Of a stretch of 64,000 nucleotides of DNA, positions 27,539 to 37,098 are shown piece after piece (the first letter of the stretch is position 1; every line of letters begins with the position of its first letter). The DNA lies in contig NZ_BFBB01000002.1 of assembly GCF_003114855.1 (NCBI RefSeq), forward strand, positions 558,001 through 622,000, given 5' to 3'. Origin of the DNA: Leptospira ryugenii (lineage in GTDB: Bacteria; Spirochaetota; Leptospiria; Leptospirales; Leptospiraceae). The notes beneath the pieces were generated by a model. It was not told the origin of the DNA and ran no database searches. It worked only from the letters and a program-made list of their open reading frames with translations. The translations under genes were made by a program, and so were the position numbers.

Positions 27539-29641
27539 ATGGATATCGGAAGAATTCTCTTTCACTTACTCTTTACAGCGTTTTTTATCGTCGCAAATGT
27601 CGTCTTTGTAAGAGCCATCCTCTACAGACTTCGTTTGATCTTTCACGGAAGACCAGCCTTCTTCAATGAAGATGCTAAGAAAAATCTCAATCTTCCCTTT
27701 CGTCTAAAATCATTCTTCGAGAATGTAATCCTACAAAAGAAGAACTTTCGTGAGCCTGTCCGCGGAATCATGCATGCCTTTATCTTCTATGGATTCATCG
27801 TCTATACGGTACATACCACAAGCCAGATGATTGCTGGTGTGTTTGGCTATGGAATGGATGATCCATATCGCTTCATGTTGCCAGAATTTCTTTTTGGTGA
27901 ATCGGCAAACCACATCTATGAGCAAACCGTAAATTTTGTGTCTATCCTTGTCCTTACTGGGCTTGGCTTCTTTGCTTGGAGACGATGGATCAGAAAAGCG
28001 AAAGGATTAGATGTACACTCTCCTGCCTCTGCTATCGTAATCGGCATGATTGCCACTCTAATGGTGACAACTCTACTCGGAAACGGAGCAAAAACTGTTT
28101 CAGCAGTATATTATACACATGCAGGTTTGATTGACGGAGCCATCGGCTCTGTTTGGGAAAAGTTAGGTGTAGCCAATTCAAGTGCCGATTTGGTTTTCCA
28201 AATCATGTGGTGGGGCCACATCTTGACTGTATTCTCGTTCATGTTGTACGTGCCAACTTCCAAACATGCCCACCTAATCTTTGCGCCAATCAATTACTTC
28301 TTCGCGACAGACACTCCTAAAGGCCAGCTATCAAAACTCAACCTGGAAGATGAGAATGCGGTTTGGGGATCGAACCGTGTCGAAGACTTTCCTTGGCCAA
28401 ACCTTTTGGATGGTATGTCTTGCATCGAATGCGGACGTTGTCAAGTGGAATGCCCTGCAAACCGTACAGGGAAAATGTTAAATCCTAAAGCAATCATCGT
28501 TGAATTGAAACACCAACTATTGGAAAAGATGCCGCAGGTGGATGCAGCTCGGGCAGGAAAGACAAATGAAGAAGCACAGGAAGCAGTTGCTGCCTTGGAT
28601 ACTGGAGTCATCAATTCACATGATGGACTAAGCGAGGAGTCGATTTGGGGATGTACCACATGTTATGCGTGCGTAGAAGCATGTCCAGTTGGGAACAACC
28701 AAGTCAACGCAATCATAGAGATGAGAAGGCATTTGGTTTTAGCAGAATCAAAAATGAGCCCTGAACTCCAAAAAGCTTTCACAAACATGGAAAACAACTC
28801 AAACCCTTGGGGTGTTGGAGCGCATACTAGAGCAGATTGGGCACAAGGCCTAGATGTTAAGATCCTTAGCGAAGCAGAAGACAAGAATGTCGATATTTTG
28901 TATTGGGTCGGATGTGCAGGCGCTTTTGATGAAAGAAACAAAAAGATTAGCCAAGACTTCGTAAAAATCATGAAGAAAGCGAATGTCAACTTTGGTATTT
29001 TGGGTACAGAAGAAGGCTGTTCTGGCGATTCAGCAAGAAGAGGTGGCAATGAATACCTATACCAAACTTTGGCTCAACAAAATGTGGACACGATCAATGG
29101 CTATGGCATTAAAAAAATAGTAACAGCTTGTCCGCACTGCTACAATACCATTAAAAACGAATATCCACAATTTGGTGGAAATTTCGAAGTTGTCCACCAC
29201 TCCGAGTTCATCAACCAACTTTCTAAAGATGGTAAGATTGACGTACAAGTGGCAAACGACGCCTCACAGGGCAAATACACTTACCATGACTCTTGTTACA
29301 TTGGAAGGTACAACAACAATTATGAAAACCCAAGAGATTTAGTTAAAAAAATCTCGGGAGGAAAGATTGAAGAGGCTGTTGACCACCATGGCAAGGGACT
29401 TTGTTGTGGAGCAGGTGGAGCACAGTATTGGATGGAGGAGCATGTCGATGAATCCAATCCAGAGAGTATGCGTGTTAACATGAAGCGAACCGGGCAATTA
29501 CTGGATACTGGTGCGAGTACGATTGCGACTGCCTGTCCATTCTGTATCACCATGATCACAGATGGCGTCAAGGCTGCTGAAAAGATCGACGCCGTGAAGG
29601 TAAAAGACATTGCTGAACTAGTTGCAGAAAACTTAAAGTAA
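27539..29641 (+). CDS. Membrane FeS oxidoreductase, probable ETF:menaquinone oxidoreductase (FadF/EtfD-like)
   Basis: 700 residues. The N-terminal third has several membrane helices of the nitrate-reductase-gamma type (cytochrome b) with conserved histidines. Two ferredoxin-like clusters follow: CIECGRCQVECP starting at residue 295 and CTTCYACVEACP starting at residue 372. Two CCG domains close the protein, the first with GCAGAF and EGCSGDSARRGGNE, the second with DSCYIGRY, GLCCGAGG and ACPFC. This order matches FadF of Bacillus and EtfD of Mycobacterium, which pass electrons from ETF (fatty-acid oxidation) to menaquinone. Next to mqnC that role fits. The assignment is by architecture, not proof. 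Confidence 0.83.
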   Translation: MDIGRILFHLLFTAFFIVANVVFVRAILYRLRLIFHGRPAFFNEDAKKNLNLPFRLKSFFENVILQKKNFREPVRGIMHAFIFYGFIVYTVHTTSQMIAGVFGYGMDDPYRFMLPEFLFGESANHIYEQTVNFVSILVLTGLGFFAWRRWIRKAKGLDVHSPASAIVIGMIATLMVTTLLGNGAKTVSAVYYTHAGLIDGAIGSVWEKLGVANSSADLVFQIMWWGHILTVFSFMLYVPTSKHAHLIFAPINYFFATDTPKGQLSKLNLEDENAVWGSNRVEDFPWPNLLDGMSCIECGRCQVECPANRTGKMLNPKAIIVELKHQLLEKMPQVDAARAGKTNEEAQEAVAALDTGVINSHDGLSEESIWGCTTCYACVEACPVGNNQVNAIIEMRRHLVLAESKMSPELQKAFTNMENNSNPWGVGAHTRADWAQGLDVKILSEAEDKNVDILYWVGCAGAFDERNKKISQDFVKIMKKANVNFGILGTEEGCSGDSARRGGNEYLYQTLAQQNVDTINGYGIKKIVTACPHCYNTIKNEYPQFGGNFEVVHHSEFINQLSKDGKIDVQVANDASQGKYTYHDSCYIGRYNNNYENPRDLVKKISGGKIEEAVDHHGKGLCCGAGGAQYWMEEHVDESNPESMRVNMKRTGQLLDTGASTIATACPFCITMITDGVKAAEKIDAVKVKDIAELVAENLK

Positions 29642-29642
29642 G

Positions 29643-30464
29643 ATGTCTCCCAGAGCAAGGGCCCTAAAGAATCGGTTGAATCTTTTGGGGTCACTTGCTC
29701 TTTTTGTTTCAACTTCCTTTCTCCCTCTCCTTTTTGCAGAAGAATCCAACAAACAAGGCGAAGGTGGTATTACCATCGTTGTAGAAAAAGGTCAGACCCT
29801 GTCAGTCATTTCCAAAACCTATTTAGATGACCCCAGGAAATGGAAAGAACTTCTTAAATCCAATCAGATTGATAACCCAAACCTAATCCTACCTGGTAGA
29901 AAGCTGTGGATACCAGCGAGTTTAGGAAAAAAACCAAAAGCAGAGGTGAGTTATTCACAAGGAAATAGCTCTGTTTTTTTGCATTCCCAAAAAGAAAGCC
30001 AATGGAAGGGAGCAAGCTCTGGCATAGGACTTTTCATTCGAGATGAGGCAAAGACTGAGACAGAATCTATCCTAGGACTAAGGTTGAATAATGGTTCTGA
30101 ATTGGAACTATCTCCTAACAGCCATCTAATGGTTGATAAACTAAAAGGAAATGAATCGGAAGAGGCATTCTTTCTTAGGAAAGGTAGACTGAAAGCAATC
30201 GTAAGTAAATCAAATGGTTCCACAAACAAAAAAATGCTTATCTTAAATACACCTGCTGCTACCGCAGATGTTAAGGGCACAGAATTTATCACACTCGTGG
30301 ATGAAAAAGATAGTACGATCTTAAGTTGTTATGAGGGATTGGTGACGGTAAGTGCGCAAAATGTATCCGTATCTGTGCCAGCCGGCTTTGCCACTTTCGT
30401 GGAAAAAGGGAAAGCGCCTACCAAACCTTTTTTGATTCCAGAAGCGCCTGTGGTCCAACCGTGA
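29643..30464 (+). CDS. Periplasmic LysM-FecR protein
   Basis: 273 residues. A basic N-terminus and signal segment (LNLLGSLALFVSTSFLPLLFA) are followed by a LysM domain (about 45-92: VVEKGQTLSVISKTYLDDPRKW, LILPGRKLWIP), which binds glycan strands. A FecR domain follows (about 140-245: ELELSPNSHLMVDKL, NTPAATADVKGTEF). LysM-FecR fusions are frequent in Leptospira and are presumed envelope proteins. It starts one base after the preceding stop and its end overlaps the next gene as GTGA, placing it in the etfD-to-phosphatase transcript. Confidence 0.85.
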   Translation: MSPRARALKNRLNLLGSLALFVSTSFLPLLFAEESNKQGEGGITIVVEKGQTLSVISKTYLDDPRKWKELLKSNQIDNPNLILPGRKLWIPASLGKKPKAEVSYSQGNSSVFLHSQKESQWKGASSGIGLFIRDEAKTETESILGLRLNNGSELELSPNSHLMVDKLKGNESEEAFFLRKGRLKAIVSKSNGSTNKKMLILNTPAATADVKGTEFITLVDEKDSTILSCYEGLVTVSAQNVSVSVPAGFATFVEKGKAPTKPFLIPEAPVVQP

Positions 30465-31402
30465 GAATTTATCTATTTTTTTTCTTTTGCTTACTATTTA
30501 TCCAAGGCTTGCTCCTTTCACAGACAGAGCCCTTTCCTATGACTTTATTTTTAGAGGACCAAAATCCGCTCATTGCATTCTATGAAATCGAATTTTTGCG
30601 TTCCGAAGATGCAAAATCAAGCCCCCTCTTTCCTATACAAACCCTTAAACCTGGAAGGTCGATAGTGAAAGCAGATGCCCTTGCAAAGTACTTTCGCGTG
30701 CGCGCCGTTTCAAAACTAAATGTTAGAGGGCATTGGTCAAAAATCCAAGAAATCAAACGCTACCCTGCTTCAAACGCTAATCTTTCGCAGAGAGAATATG
30801 CAAAACCCGCAGAACCCAAAGACCTTTTTGTAAAAACGCAAAGGCCTAACCAACTGGAACCAGATCTCTACCTTTCCAAACCAGAGATTTCATTTTTTTC
30901 CCCAAAAGCAGAATCGCAAAAAGTAAAGTTCTATTACCGGTATGCTGATGTGAATTGGCGATTGCTCACAGAAACCTCTTTGCAATTTACCGAGGAAGGC
31001 GAATACAACCTAGAATACTATGCAATGGATGAATTGGGAAACCGAGACACAATACAGAAATATCATTTTTACGTGGACCTAAAGCCCCCGAGAACCTCTT
31101 TAAAGTTTCTTCTAGAAGGCAAGGATTTCTCAAATGGCCAAAATCAGGCTTTCATGCATCCGAACACAAATATTCAACTTTCCGCTGACGATTCTGGTTC
31201 TGGCGTGCAACAAATTTCCTACCGAATCGTCTGTCGGATAGATGAGAAGAAAGATTGGCTTGTTTACACAATTCCAATTCCTGTGAGTGAGATCCAGTCT
31301 CTTGCTTGCCCATCAGATTCTTTTATCCAGTTTAGAAGCATAGACTTTGTAGGTAATCAGGAACTCGACCAATCCATACGATTTCAATTTAATCAAAAAT
31401 AA
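30461..31402 (+). CDS. Secreted Ig-like/OmpL47-like protein
   Basis: 313 residues with GTG start overlapping the upstream stop. A signal peptide (IYLFFFFCLLFIQGLLLSQ) is followed by beta-rich sequence. The C-terminal part resembles the OmpL47-type beta-barrel/Ig repeat of spirochetes (FYVDLKPPRTSLKF, NTNIQLSADDSGSGVQQISYRI, IQFRSIDFVGNQE). These repeats are found in surface or periplasmic proteins. The specific function is unknown. It lies 6 bp before the SpoIIE phosphatase gene, so the two are probably co-expressed. Confidence 0.65.
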   Translation: MRIYLFFFFCLLFIQGLLLSQTEPFPMTLFLEDQNPLIAFYEIEFLRSEDAKSSPLFPIQTLKPGRSIVKADALAKYFRVRAVSKLNVRGHWSKIQEIKRYPASNANLSQREYAKPAEPKDLFVKTQRPNQLEPDLYLSKPEISFFSPKAESQKVKFYYRYADVNWRLLTETSLQFTEEGEYNLEYYAMDELGNRDTIQKYHFYVDLKPPRTSLKFLLEGKDFSNGQNQAFMHPNTNIQLSADDSGSGVQQISYRIVCRIDEKKDWLVYTIPIPVSEIQSLACPSDSFIQFRSIDFVGNQELDQSIRFQFNQK

Positions 31403-31408
31403 AGGACT

Positions 31409-33337
31409 ATGGGTAGACTCAAATTCCTACTATTTCCTTTTAAGCTCGAGATTCTTAAAACACCATCTTTCTTAAAACTATTCTTTTCTCTAGTCGTATT
31501 CATTGTGCTTCCCTATGCGATACTGATCTCAATCTTTATCTATCAGAATTATAAAGAAATTTTGGATTGGAACTATCGCTTTCAATTAACAAGAGTTCAA
31601 TTAATGTCAATTGATTTAGAGAACCAAATACGAGATCAATTGCTAACATTTTCAAAGGAACGAACCCACATCTGGAAAGGAAGCCGCATAGAATTATCGG
31701 AAGAAAAAAATTTCAGTATGTGCTTAAAGGATTTGTATCTTTCTTCTATAGATACACAGAGGAGTGTTCAATTGTTTTATTGTCCAAAGGATAAAGCAGG
31801 GAAGAACTGGATCCTCCTAACGCAAGAAAATGTGCTTTGGATTTACTCGGCAAATTTTTTAGAAGATTCCCTATTGGCGAATTCATTTAGTGATCCAGAG
31901 GATCAGATCTTTCTCATCAACCAGGATTCAAACTTTGGTATTTCAAGTGAAATTTCTGATCAGTTCCAATTATCCGAAGATTGGTCAAAACGACTTTTAG
32001 GTCAATTGTCTGGAGAACATTTACCTATCATTAAAGAGATTGAAATTCTAGACAAAACGTTCTTTCTTTCTAGTTTTCCTATGTATGGGTTGCCATTCAC
32101 TCTCTATGTAGCTAGCCCAAAAGAAAACGTTTTAAGGCAACTCAAAGAAAACTATCGAAACCATTTGGTTTTAATCATAAATTTATTTCTCATTAGCCTT
32201 TTCTTCTCGGCCTTCATTTCTGGCAGAGAGCTAGAAGACAAGCGCAAATTGAGCATAGTATTCAGGGAATTTCCTCATGCCGCTTTACTGTATGACGCGG
32301 AAGGCAATGAACTATTATCAAATCCTAATTTAGAGTCCAAAATTGATATTCGATCCCTTGAATATGAAGGAGAATCTGTTTATCACAAGGTAGCAATGGA
32401 AGCAAGGAAATTCATTTCGCTTGCCCGTGATACTATCTCAGACAATACAAAATCAAAGATGGAAGAATGGGAAACTCTTTATAAAGATGGAGAAAAAATT
32501 ACCCTGGCAGTAGAATTTCATTTATGGTTCTTAGAAAATGCAAGTCAGGATCCAAGAGGGAGCCTTATCATCATCGAGGATATATCAGCAAAAAAATTAG
32601 AATTTGAGAAGGAGATGGTCTATGCAAAGATTCTGCAAAAAAAATACCTTCCAGAGAAAAAGTTATCAATCCCTGAATTAGACTACGATCTTTTTTACTT
32701 ACCATTGCTGCACGTTAGTGGCGACTATTATGATTTTTTAAAACTTTCTGACCAAAAATACTTATTCGTTTTGGCTGATATTGTTGGCCATGGTGTGCAA
32801 GCTGCAATGATGATGACTGTATGCAAAGTTTTGTTCCACCAAATAGTTGATGCCTACGATCAGCCAAGCGACATCCTAGAAAGGATGAATTTAGGAGTGA
32901 GGGGTCACTTCCCAGAAGCATCCGCATTTGTACCCCTTCATTTTCTCTATTTCGATTTTTCTCAGATGATGGTTTACTATGCAAACGCAGGCCATCCAGG
33001 CGTGTTCTATCTGAAAGCTTCGGGCGAGGCTATGGTCATCGAGAAACTCAATCCTCTCCTTGGGATGTTTCCCAAAATACAAGCAAAGGTTATCTCTATG
33101 CCTTTGCAGAGAAAGGATAGATTCTATCTATACACTGATGGATTGTCCGATGTAAGAAATCCCGAGGGGGAAGCTTTCGGAACAAAGGTTTTGCCCGAAT
33201 TTTTAAGGCAAACAAAGGACCTTTCCATTGCAGAAATAAAGAAGGCTTTGCAAGAAAGAATCAAGGATTTTGCCAAAGGAACGCCAGCAATTGACGACAT
33301 CACTTGGATTGGGATCGAAATCCAAGAATCAGTTTAA
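31409..33337 (+). CDS. Membrane sensor with SpoIIE/RsbU-type PP2C phosphatase
   Basis: 642 residues. A first membrane helix (about 25-47) and a second (about 250-270) frame an extracytoplasmic sensor region. A PAS-like region with EYEGESVYHKV follows. The phosphatase domain starts with MVYAKILQKKYLP and includes SGDYYD, ADIVGHG, NAGHPG, YTDGLSD and the closing IDDITWI; the metal-binding aspartates are intact. RsbU-type enzymes dephosphorylate anti-sigma-factor antagonists. No antagonist or anti-sigma gene lies nearby. The gene follows two periplasmic protein genes that could supply the signal. It overlaps convergent prfC by 9 bp. Confidence 0.88.
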   Translation: MGRLKFLLFPFKLEILKTPSFLKLFFSLVVFIVLPYAILISIFIYQNYKEILDWNYRFQLTRVQLMSIDLENQIRDQLLTFSKERTHIWKGSRIELSEEKNFSMCLKDLYLSSIDTQRSVQLFYCPKDKAGKNWILLTQENVLWIYSANFLEDSLLANSFSDPEDQIFLINQDSNFGISSEISDQFQLSEDWSKRLLGQLSGEHLPIIKEIEILDKTFFLSSFPMYGLPFTLYVASPKENVLRQLKENYRNHLVLIINLFLISLFFSAFISGRELEDKRKLSIVFREFPHAALLYDAEGNELLSNPNLESKIDIRSLEYEGESVYHKVAMEARKFISLARDTISDNTKSKMEEWETLYKDGEKITLAVEFHLWFLENASQDPRGSLIIIEDISAKKLEFEKEMVYAKILQKKYLPEKKLSIPELDYDLFYLPLLHVSGDYYDFLKLSDQKYLFVLADIVGHGVQAAMMMTVCKVLFHQIVDAYDQPSDILERMNLGVRGHFPEASAFVPLHFLYFDFSQMMVYYANAGHPGVFYLKASGEAMVIEKLNPLLGMFPKIQAKVISMPLQRKDRFYLYTDGLSDVRNPEGEAFGTKVLPEFLRQTKDLSIAEIKKALQERIKDFAKGTPAIDDITWIGIEIQESV

Positions 33338-34930
33338 TTCCAAAGCGTCAATCGGTGGTGCATTCAAAAGTTGAATCGTTTCGTTATTCTTTTGGAAGTA
33401 ATTCATATCCCACTCCGAATCAAATAGCAAAGATAAATTTCCGAACATATCCTCCACCAAATTTACGTTACTTGGCAGTTTAGTCTGGTCTGCTCTATCA
33501 ATCCAACGAGAAACAGTATAAGGCAAAATTTGTAAATTTGTATCGGCATTGTATTCATCCTTGAGTCGCCTCTGGAACACTTCGAATTGAAGTTTGCCCA
33601 TGGCACCAATGATGGGAACACCACCCCCTATAGTCCTAGAACTAAACAAGTGCAAGATGCCCTCTTCAGCTAACTGGTCTAAGCCTTTTTTAAAGGACTT
33701 TAACTGTAATGTATCCTTACAAGAAATAGTGGCAAATAATTCAGGAGCAAAACTTGGCAAGGGGCGAAGGGCTGGAGCTGTTCCTGAAGATAGAACGTCT
33801 CCTATCTTAAACGTACCTGGATTGACGAGCCCTATAATATCTCCTGGATAAGCTAAATCCACTGTATTACGGTCTTGGCCAAAAAATGCGAATGAAGAAG
33901 AAAGTTTCACCTGTTTCTCAAGTCGATTGTGGTTCACATTTAAACCACGCTCAAAAACACCAGAACAAACTCGTAAAAAGGCTATCCTATCTCTATGCGC
34001 TTTATTCATGTTTGCTTGTACTTTAAATACAAAGGCACTAAAGGGCGCCTGAACTGGGTCAAGATATGAACCATCGCGTAGAGGAATATGGTCAGGCGGA
34101 GGAGCTAAATTAAGGAATTTGTTCAAAAAAAGCTCGATACCAAAATTATTGACAGCGGATCCAAAATACACGGGAGTTTCGTTGCCTTTCAGAAAGGCAT
34201 CCACATCCACAGCACCTATACCACCCGATACCAGTTCGATTTGGTCACGGAAGGCCTGGACAATCTCTGCATCAAATTGTTCGTCTAGAGTTTTGTCATG
34301 CGGACCGGCTACACGAAAGCCTGCCTTTTGTTTGCCACCAGGGGTTCTATCAAATAGGTAGAGTTGTTGGTCACGCAAATCATAAACACCTTTGAAATCA
34401 AAACCAGTTCCTAGGGGCCAAACATCGGGCACAGCCTTGATGCCCAAAACCTTTTCAATCTCATCCAAGAGTGAGTAGAGGTCCTTGGTAGGCCGGTCCA
34501 TTTTGTTGATGAAGGTGATGATGGGTATCCCGCGGTCTCGGCAGACTCGGAAGAGCTTCACGGTTTGTGGTTCCACTCCCTTGCCCGCATCTAAAACCAT
34601 AACAGCTGTATCCGCAGCCATCAAAGTACGATACGTATCCTCCGAAAAGTCTTCGTGGCCAGGAGTGTCCAAAAGGTTTAGGATAGAGCCGTTGTATTCA
34701 AATTGGAGAGCAGCGGAAGTAATGGAAATGCCCCTTTCCTTCTCCATGGCCATCCAGTCCGAGGTGGCTGATTTGCCTTGTTTCCGTGCCTTTACGGCCC
34801 CTGCCAGCTGAATGGCACCCCCATATAGAAGAAGTTTTTCGGTAAGGGTGGTTTTCCCCGCATCCGGGTGGGCGATAATGGCAAAGGTGCGCCTGCGTTT
34901 GACCTCAGTTTCTATTTCAGCAAGGGACAT
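33329..34930 (-). CDS. prfC: Peptide chain release factor 3
   Basis: 533 residues, normal RF3 length. RF3 is a GTPase that removes RF1/RF2 from the ribosome after termination. G1 AHPDAGKTTLTEKLLLYGGA, switch GISITSAALQF, G3 DTPGHEDFSEDTYRTL and G4 INKMDR are visible. RF3-specific segments include GAVKARKQGKSATSDWM and the C-terminal EVFQRRLKDEYN. The leader (about 34950-35004) carries a hairpin with a T-rich tail on this strand, described separately. The gene is single and divergent from the NHL protein gene. Confidence 0.96.
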   Translation of the reverse strand: MSLAEIETEVKRRRTFAIIAHPDAGKTTLTEKLLLYGGAIQLAGAVKARKQGKSATSDWMAMEKERGISITSAALQFEYNGSILNLLDTPGHEDFSEDTYRTLMAADTAVMVLDAGKGVEPQTVKLFRVCRDRGIPIITFINKMDRPTKDLYSLLDEIEKVLGIKAVPDVWPLGTGFDFKGVYDLRDQQLYLFDRTPGGKQKAGFRVAGPHDKTLDEQFDAEIVQAFRDQIELVSGGIGAVDVDAFLKGNETPVYFGSAVNNFGIELFLNKFLNLAPPPDHIPLRDGSYLDPVQAPFSAFVFKVQANMNKAHRDRIAFLRVCSGVFERGLNVNHNRLEKQVKLSSSFAFFGQDRNTVDLAYPGDIIGLVNPGTFKIGDVLSSGTAPALRPLPSFAPELFATISCKDTLQLKSFKKGLDQLAEEGILHLFSSRTIGGGVPIIGAMGKLQFEVFQRRLKDEYNADTNLQILPYTVSRWIDRADQTKLPSNVNLVEDMFGNLSLLFDSEWDMNYFQKNNETIQLLNAPPIDALELN

Positions 34931-34980
34931 AAAATGAATTCCATCTTGTGAAAAAACCCTTCTCTGTCGAGAATAAAGAA

Positions 34981-35004
34981 AGGCTTGCTCGAAATCGAGA
35001 GCCT
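34981..35004 (-). promoter_or_regulatory. Hairpin with T-rich tail upstream of prfC
   Basis: AGGCT (34981-34985) and CTCGA (34988-34992) pair with TCGAG (34995-34999) and AGCCT (35000-35004), with a two-base bulge and two-base centre. Read on the minus strand it is followed by TTTCTTTATT, like a weak terminator or attenuator, about 50 bases before the prfC ATG. No minus-strand gene lies upstream that would need terminating. If prfC is transcribed from beyond this point, the hairpin would sit in its leader. Confidence 0.45.
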
Positions 35005-35052
35005 GGTTTAGTTCCGGATTGACTTAATCATTATGTCCCATTGTATAGGGAG

Positions 35053-35061
35053 AGGGAGGAG
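35053..35061 (+). promoter_or_regulatory. Strong ribosome-binding site fixing a TTG start
   Basis: AGGGAGGAG is an almost complete anti-16S match, 6 bases before TTG 35068. The longer frame from TTG 35041 would translate through the ribosome-binding site itself and put charged residues before the signal peptide, so 35068 is the start. Confidence 0.8.
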
Positions 35062-35067
35062 CCTATT

Positions 35068-37098
35068 TTGATCAGATTTCTGAGTTTATTTCTCCTTCTA
35101 TTGACCACCCAGATCCTCTCGATAGACTTTCCGAATTTCACCTTACTTGAGGAAGCCGCCAGGGAAGAATTCAAAAGAGGACTCACCTATAAAAACTTAC
35201 GCCAATATTCTGCGGCAAAAGAACGATTACAAAAAGCCATTCAACTCAAGAAAGACTTCCATTTGGCCAGGTTAGAACTCGCAAACAATTACTACCTATT
35301 AGGCGAATGGGAACAAGCGCTGGAAGAGTTAGAAATTTTAAGCTCCCTCAGAAAAAACGATCTACTAATACAAAGCAAGATTGAAGTCTTACGTCTGGCG
35401 ATTGCCGGAGGAAGTACATCTTTAGAGCGGATTTACTTCAAATCGATTGAAGGAGATGCCCTTCGGCATAATCGGTTTCGCAATCCTTCTGATATTACCT
35501 TTGATTCTTTAGGAAACTTTTATATCGCAGGTTTTGGGACATCTAATATCATTAAATTCAATTCGGATGGTGCTCCCATCGCAAATTGGAAAGGCTCTTT
35601 TCGCCAAAAAATTGAAAAGCCAGTAGCCTTGGCAAACTACCAAGATCACCTTTATGTCTGCGATTTTGCAAGGGATGAAATCTTAGAATTTGATCAAAAT
35701 GGTTCCCTGGTAAGAAGTATTGGTGGTTCAGGCAATCAAAATGGTAAATTTCATGGCCCTTCAGGAATCGCATTCGATGAAAAAGGAAGTTTCTATGTTA
35801 GCGATTCAGGCAATAATCGTATACAAAAATTCAATTCTAGAGGGGAATTCGAAATTTCTTTTGGACAGGATGTACGCTTTGCTCTTAAAAATCCTGCGGG
35901 CCTAAGTTTTTATAAAAACCAGATCTACGTCGCAGATAAAGACAATAAACGCATTCTTATTTTTGATACTGATGGAAACACCAAAGGTCAAATCAAAAAA
36001 TCTGAGTGGGAAAAACCTAGAAGTTTACGGATTATACAAAACCAACTTTATGTTTCTGATGAAATCTCAGGGATTTGGTCTTATGGTTTGGATGGAGGTG
36101 AATGGAAACAAAATTCAAAATTTAGAGACCAGAAAGGCGTATATCGAATCTTAACAAGACCCTTTTCAGTGAATATCGACTCAACTAATACATTTTATGC
36201 GGTTGACTATGCACGTCATAGAGTTGATATATTTACAGATAAGAATACACTGCTTTCTAATTTAGATCTACGCATTGAATCCATTGATACGAGTGACTTT
36301 CCAAATGTACATTTATATACAAGACTACGCAATCGATCAGGTGAAGAGTTGATAGGAGTGGATCGCTTGGCTTTTCGAGTCTATGAAAATGATAATATGA
36401 CTCCCCTTTTCTCTCTTGCGAGACGACAAAAGTTGAACGAGAGGATGAAAATTGCCCTTGTCTTTGAAAATAGTAAGACTCTTGAAAAATCATATTCACT
36501 TCTTAGTGATTCACTCCAACCATTCTTTTCCTCCATTACGGATTGGGATGATATGAGTTTGTATCGTTCAGGAAAAGATTCTGTTCTAATTCTACCCAAT
36601 ACCCAAAGTAAACTAGATATTTTAGCCAAGATACGCGATACAAAAAAGGAAAACAATTTTAACTTTGGTAAATCTGGGTTTCAAGCTTTAAGCAAATTAT
36701 CCACACACGTAGGACCGAAAGCTCTGATTTATTTGGTTTCCGATGAAGCTGGCGAGCAGGGATTTTTACAGTATTCAAAAACTCGCCTTGTAGAATTTGC
36801 CAAGTCGCATATGATCCCAATCTACGTCCTATATGTTGGTAAGAACTTAGAAAAGAAACAGTTCTGGTCTGATCTAACGGAACCTACAGGTGGAAAGTGG
36901 ATCTTGTTAGATGGAGAAGGTGAAGAAAGGGATCTCTACCAATCTTTGAGAAATCACTTTGACAACCGCTATATTTTATCTTACAAAACCGATATCAGTC
37001 CGGATTTGGTCAATCGATATATAAAACTCGTTGTGGATGTAGAACACAGAAACGTTAAAGGTAAAGATGAGGCAGGTTATTTTGTTCCAGCTCCGTAA
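35068..37098 (+). CDS. Periplasmic TPR - NHL-repeat - VWA-like protein
   Basis: 676 residues from a TTG at 35068. AGGGAGGAG (35053-35061) is spaced 6 bases before it and the protein then begins directly with a signal peptide (IRFLSLFLLLLTTQILS). Two TPR-like units (about 28-95) are followed by NHL repeats forming a propeller (about 120-405, e.g. HGPSGIAFDEKGSFYVSDSG). A VWA-like domain closes it (about 460-670). The usual DxSxS metal site reads ENSKT, so metal binding is doubtful. The role is unknown, probably assembly or scaffolding in the periplasm. It overlaps the next TPR gene by 32 bp. Confidence 0.75.
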   Translation: MIRFLSLFLLLLTTQILSIDFPNFTLLEEAAREEFKRGLTYKNLRQYSAAKERLQKAIQLKKDFHLARLELANNYYLLGEWEQALEELEILSSLRKNDLLIQSKIEVLRLAIAGGSTSLERIYFKSIEGDALRHNRFRNPSDITFDSLGNFYIAGFGTSNIIKFNSDGAPIANWKGSFRQKIEKPVALANYQDHLYVCDFARDEILEFDQNGSLVRSIGGSGNQNGKFHGPSGIAFDEKGSFYVSDSGNNRIQKFNSRGEFEISFGQDVRFALKNPAGLSFYKNQIYVADKDNKRILIFDTDGNTKGQIKKSEWEKPRSLRIIQNQLYVSDEISGIWSYGLDGGEWKQNSKFRDQKGVYRILTRPFSVNIDSTNTFYAVDYARHRVDIFTDKNTLLSNLDLRIESIDTSDFPNVHLYTRLRNRSGEELIGVDRLAFRVYENDNMTPLFSLARRQKLNERMKIALVFENSKTLEKSYSLLSDSLQPFFSSITDWDDMSLYRSGKDSVLILPNTQSKLDILAKIRDTKKENNFNFGKSGFQALSKLSTHVGPKALIYLVSDEAGEQGFLQYSKTRLVEFAKSHMIPIYVLYVGKNLEKKQFWSDLTEPTGGKWILLDGEGEERDLYQSLRNHFDNRYILSYKTDISPDLVNRYIKLVVDVEHRNVKGKDEAGYFVPAP

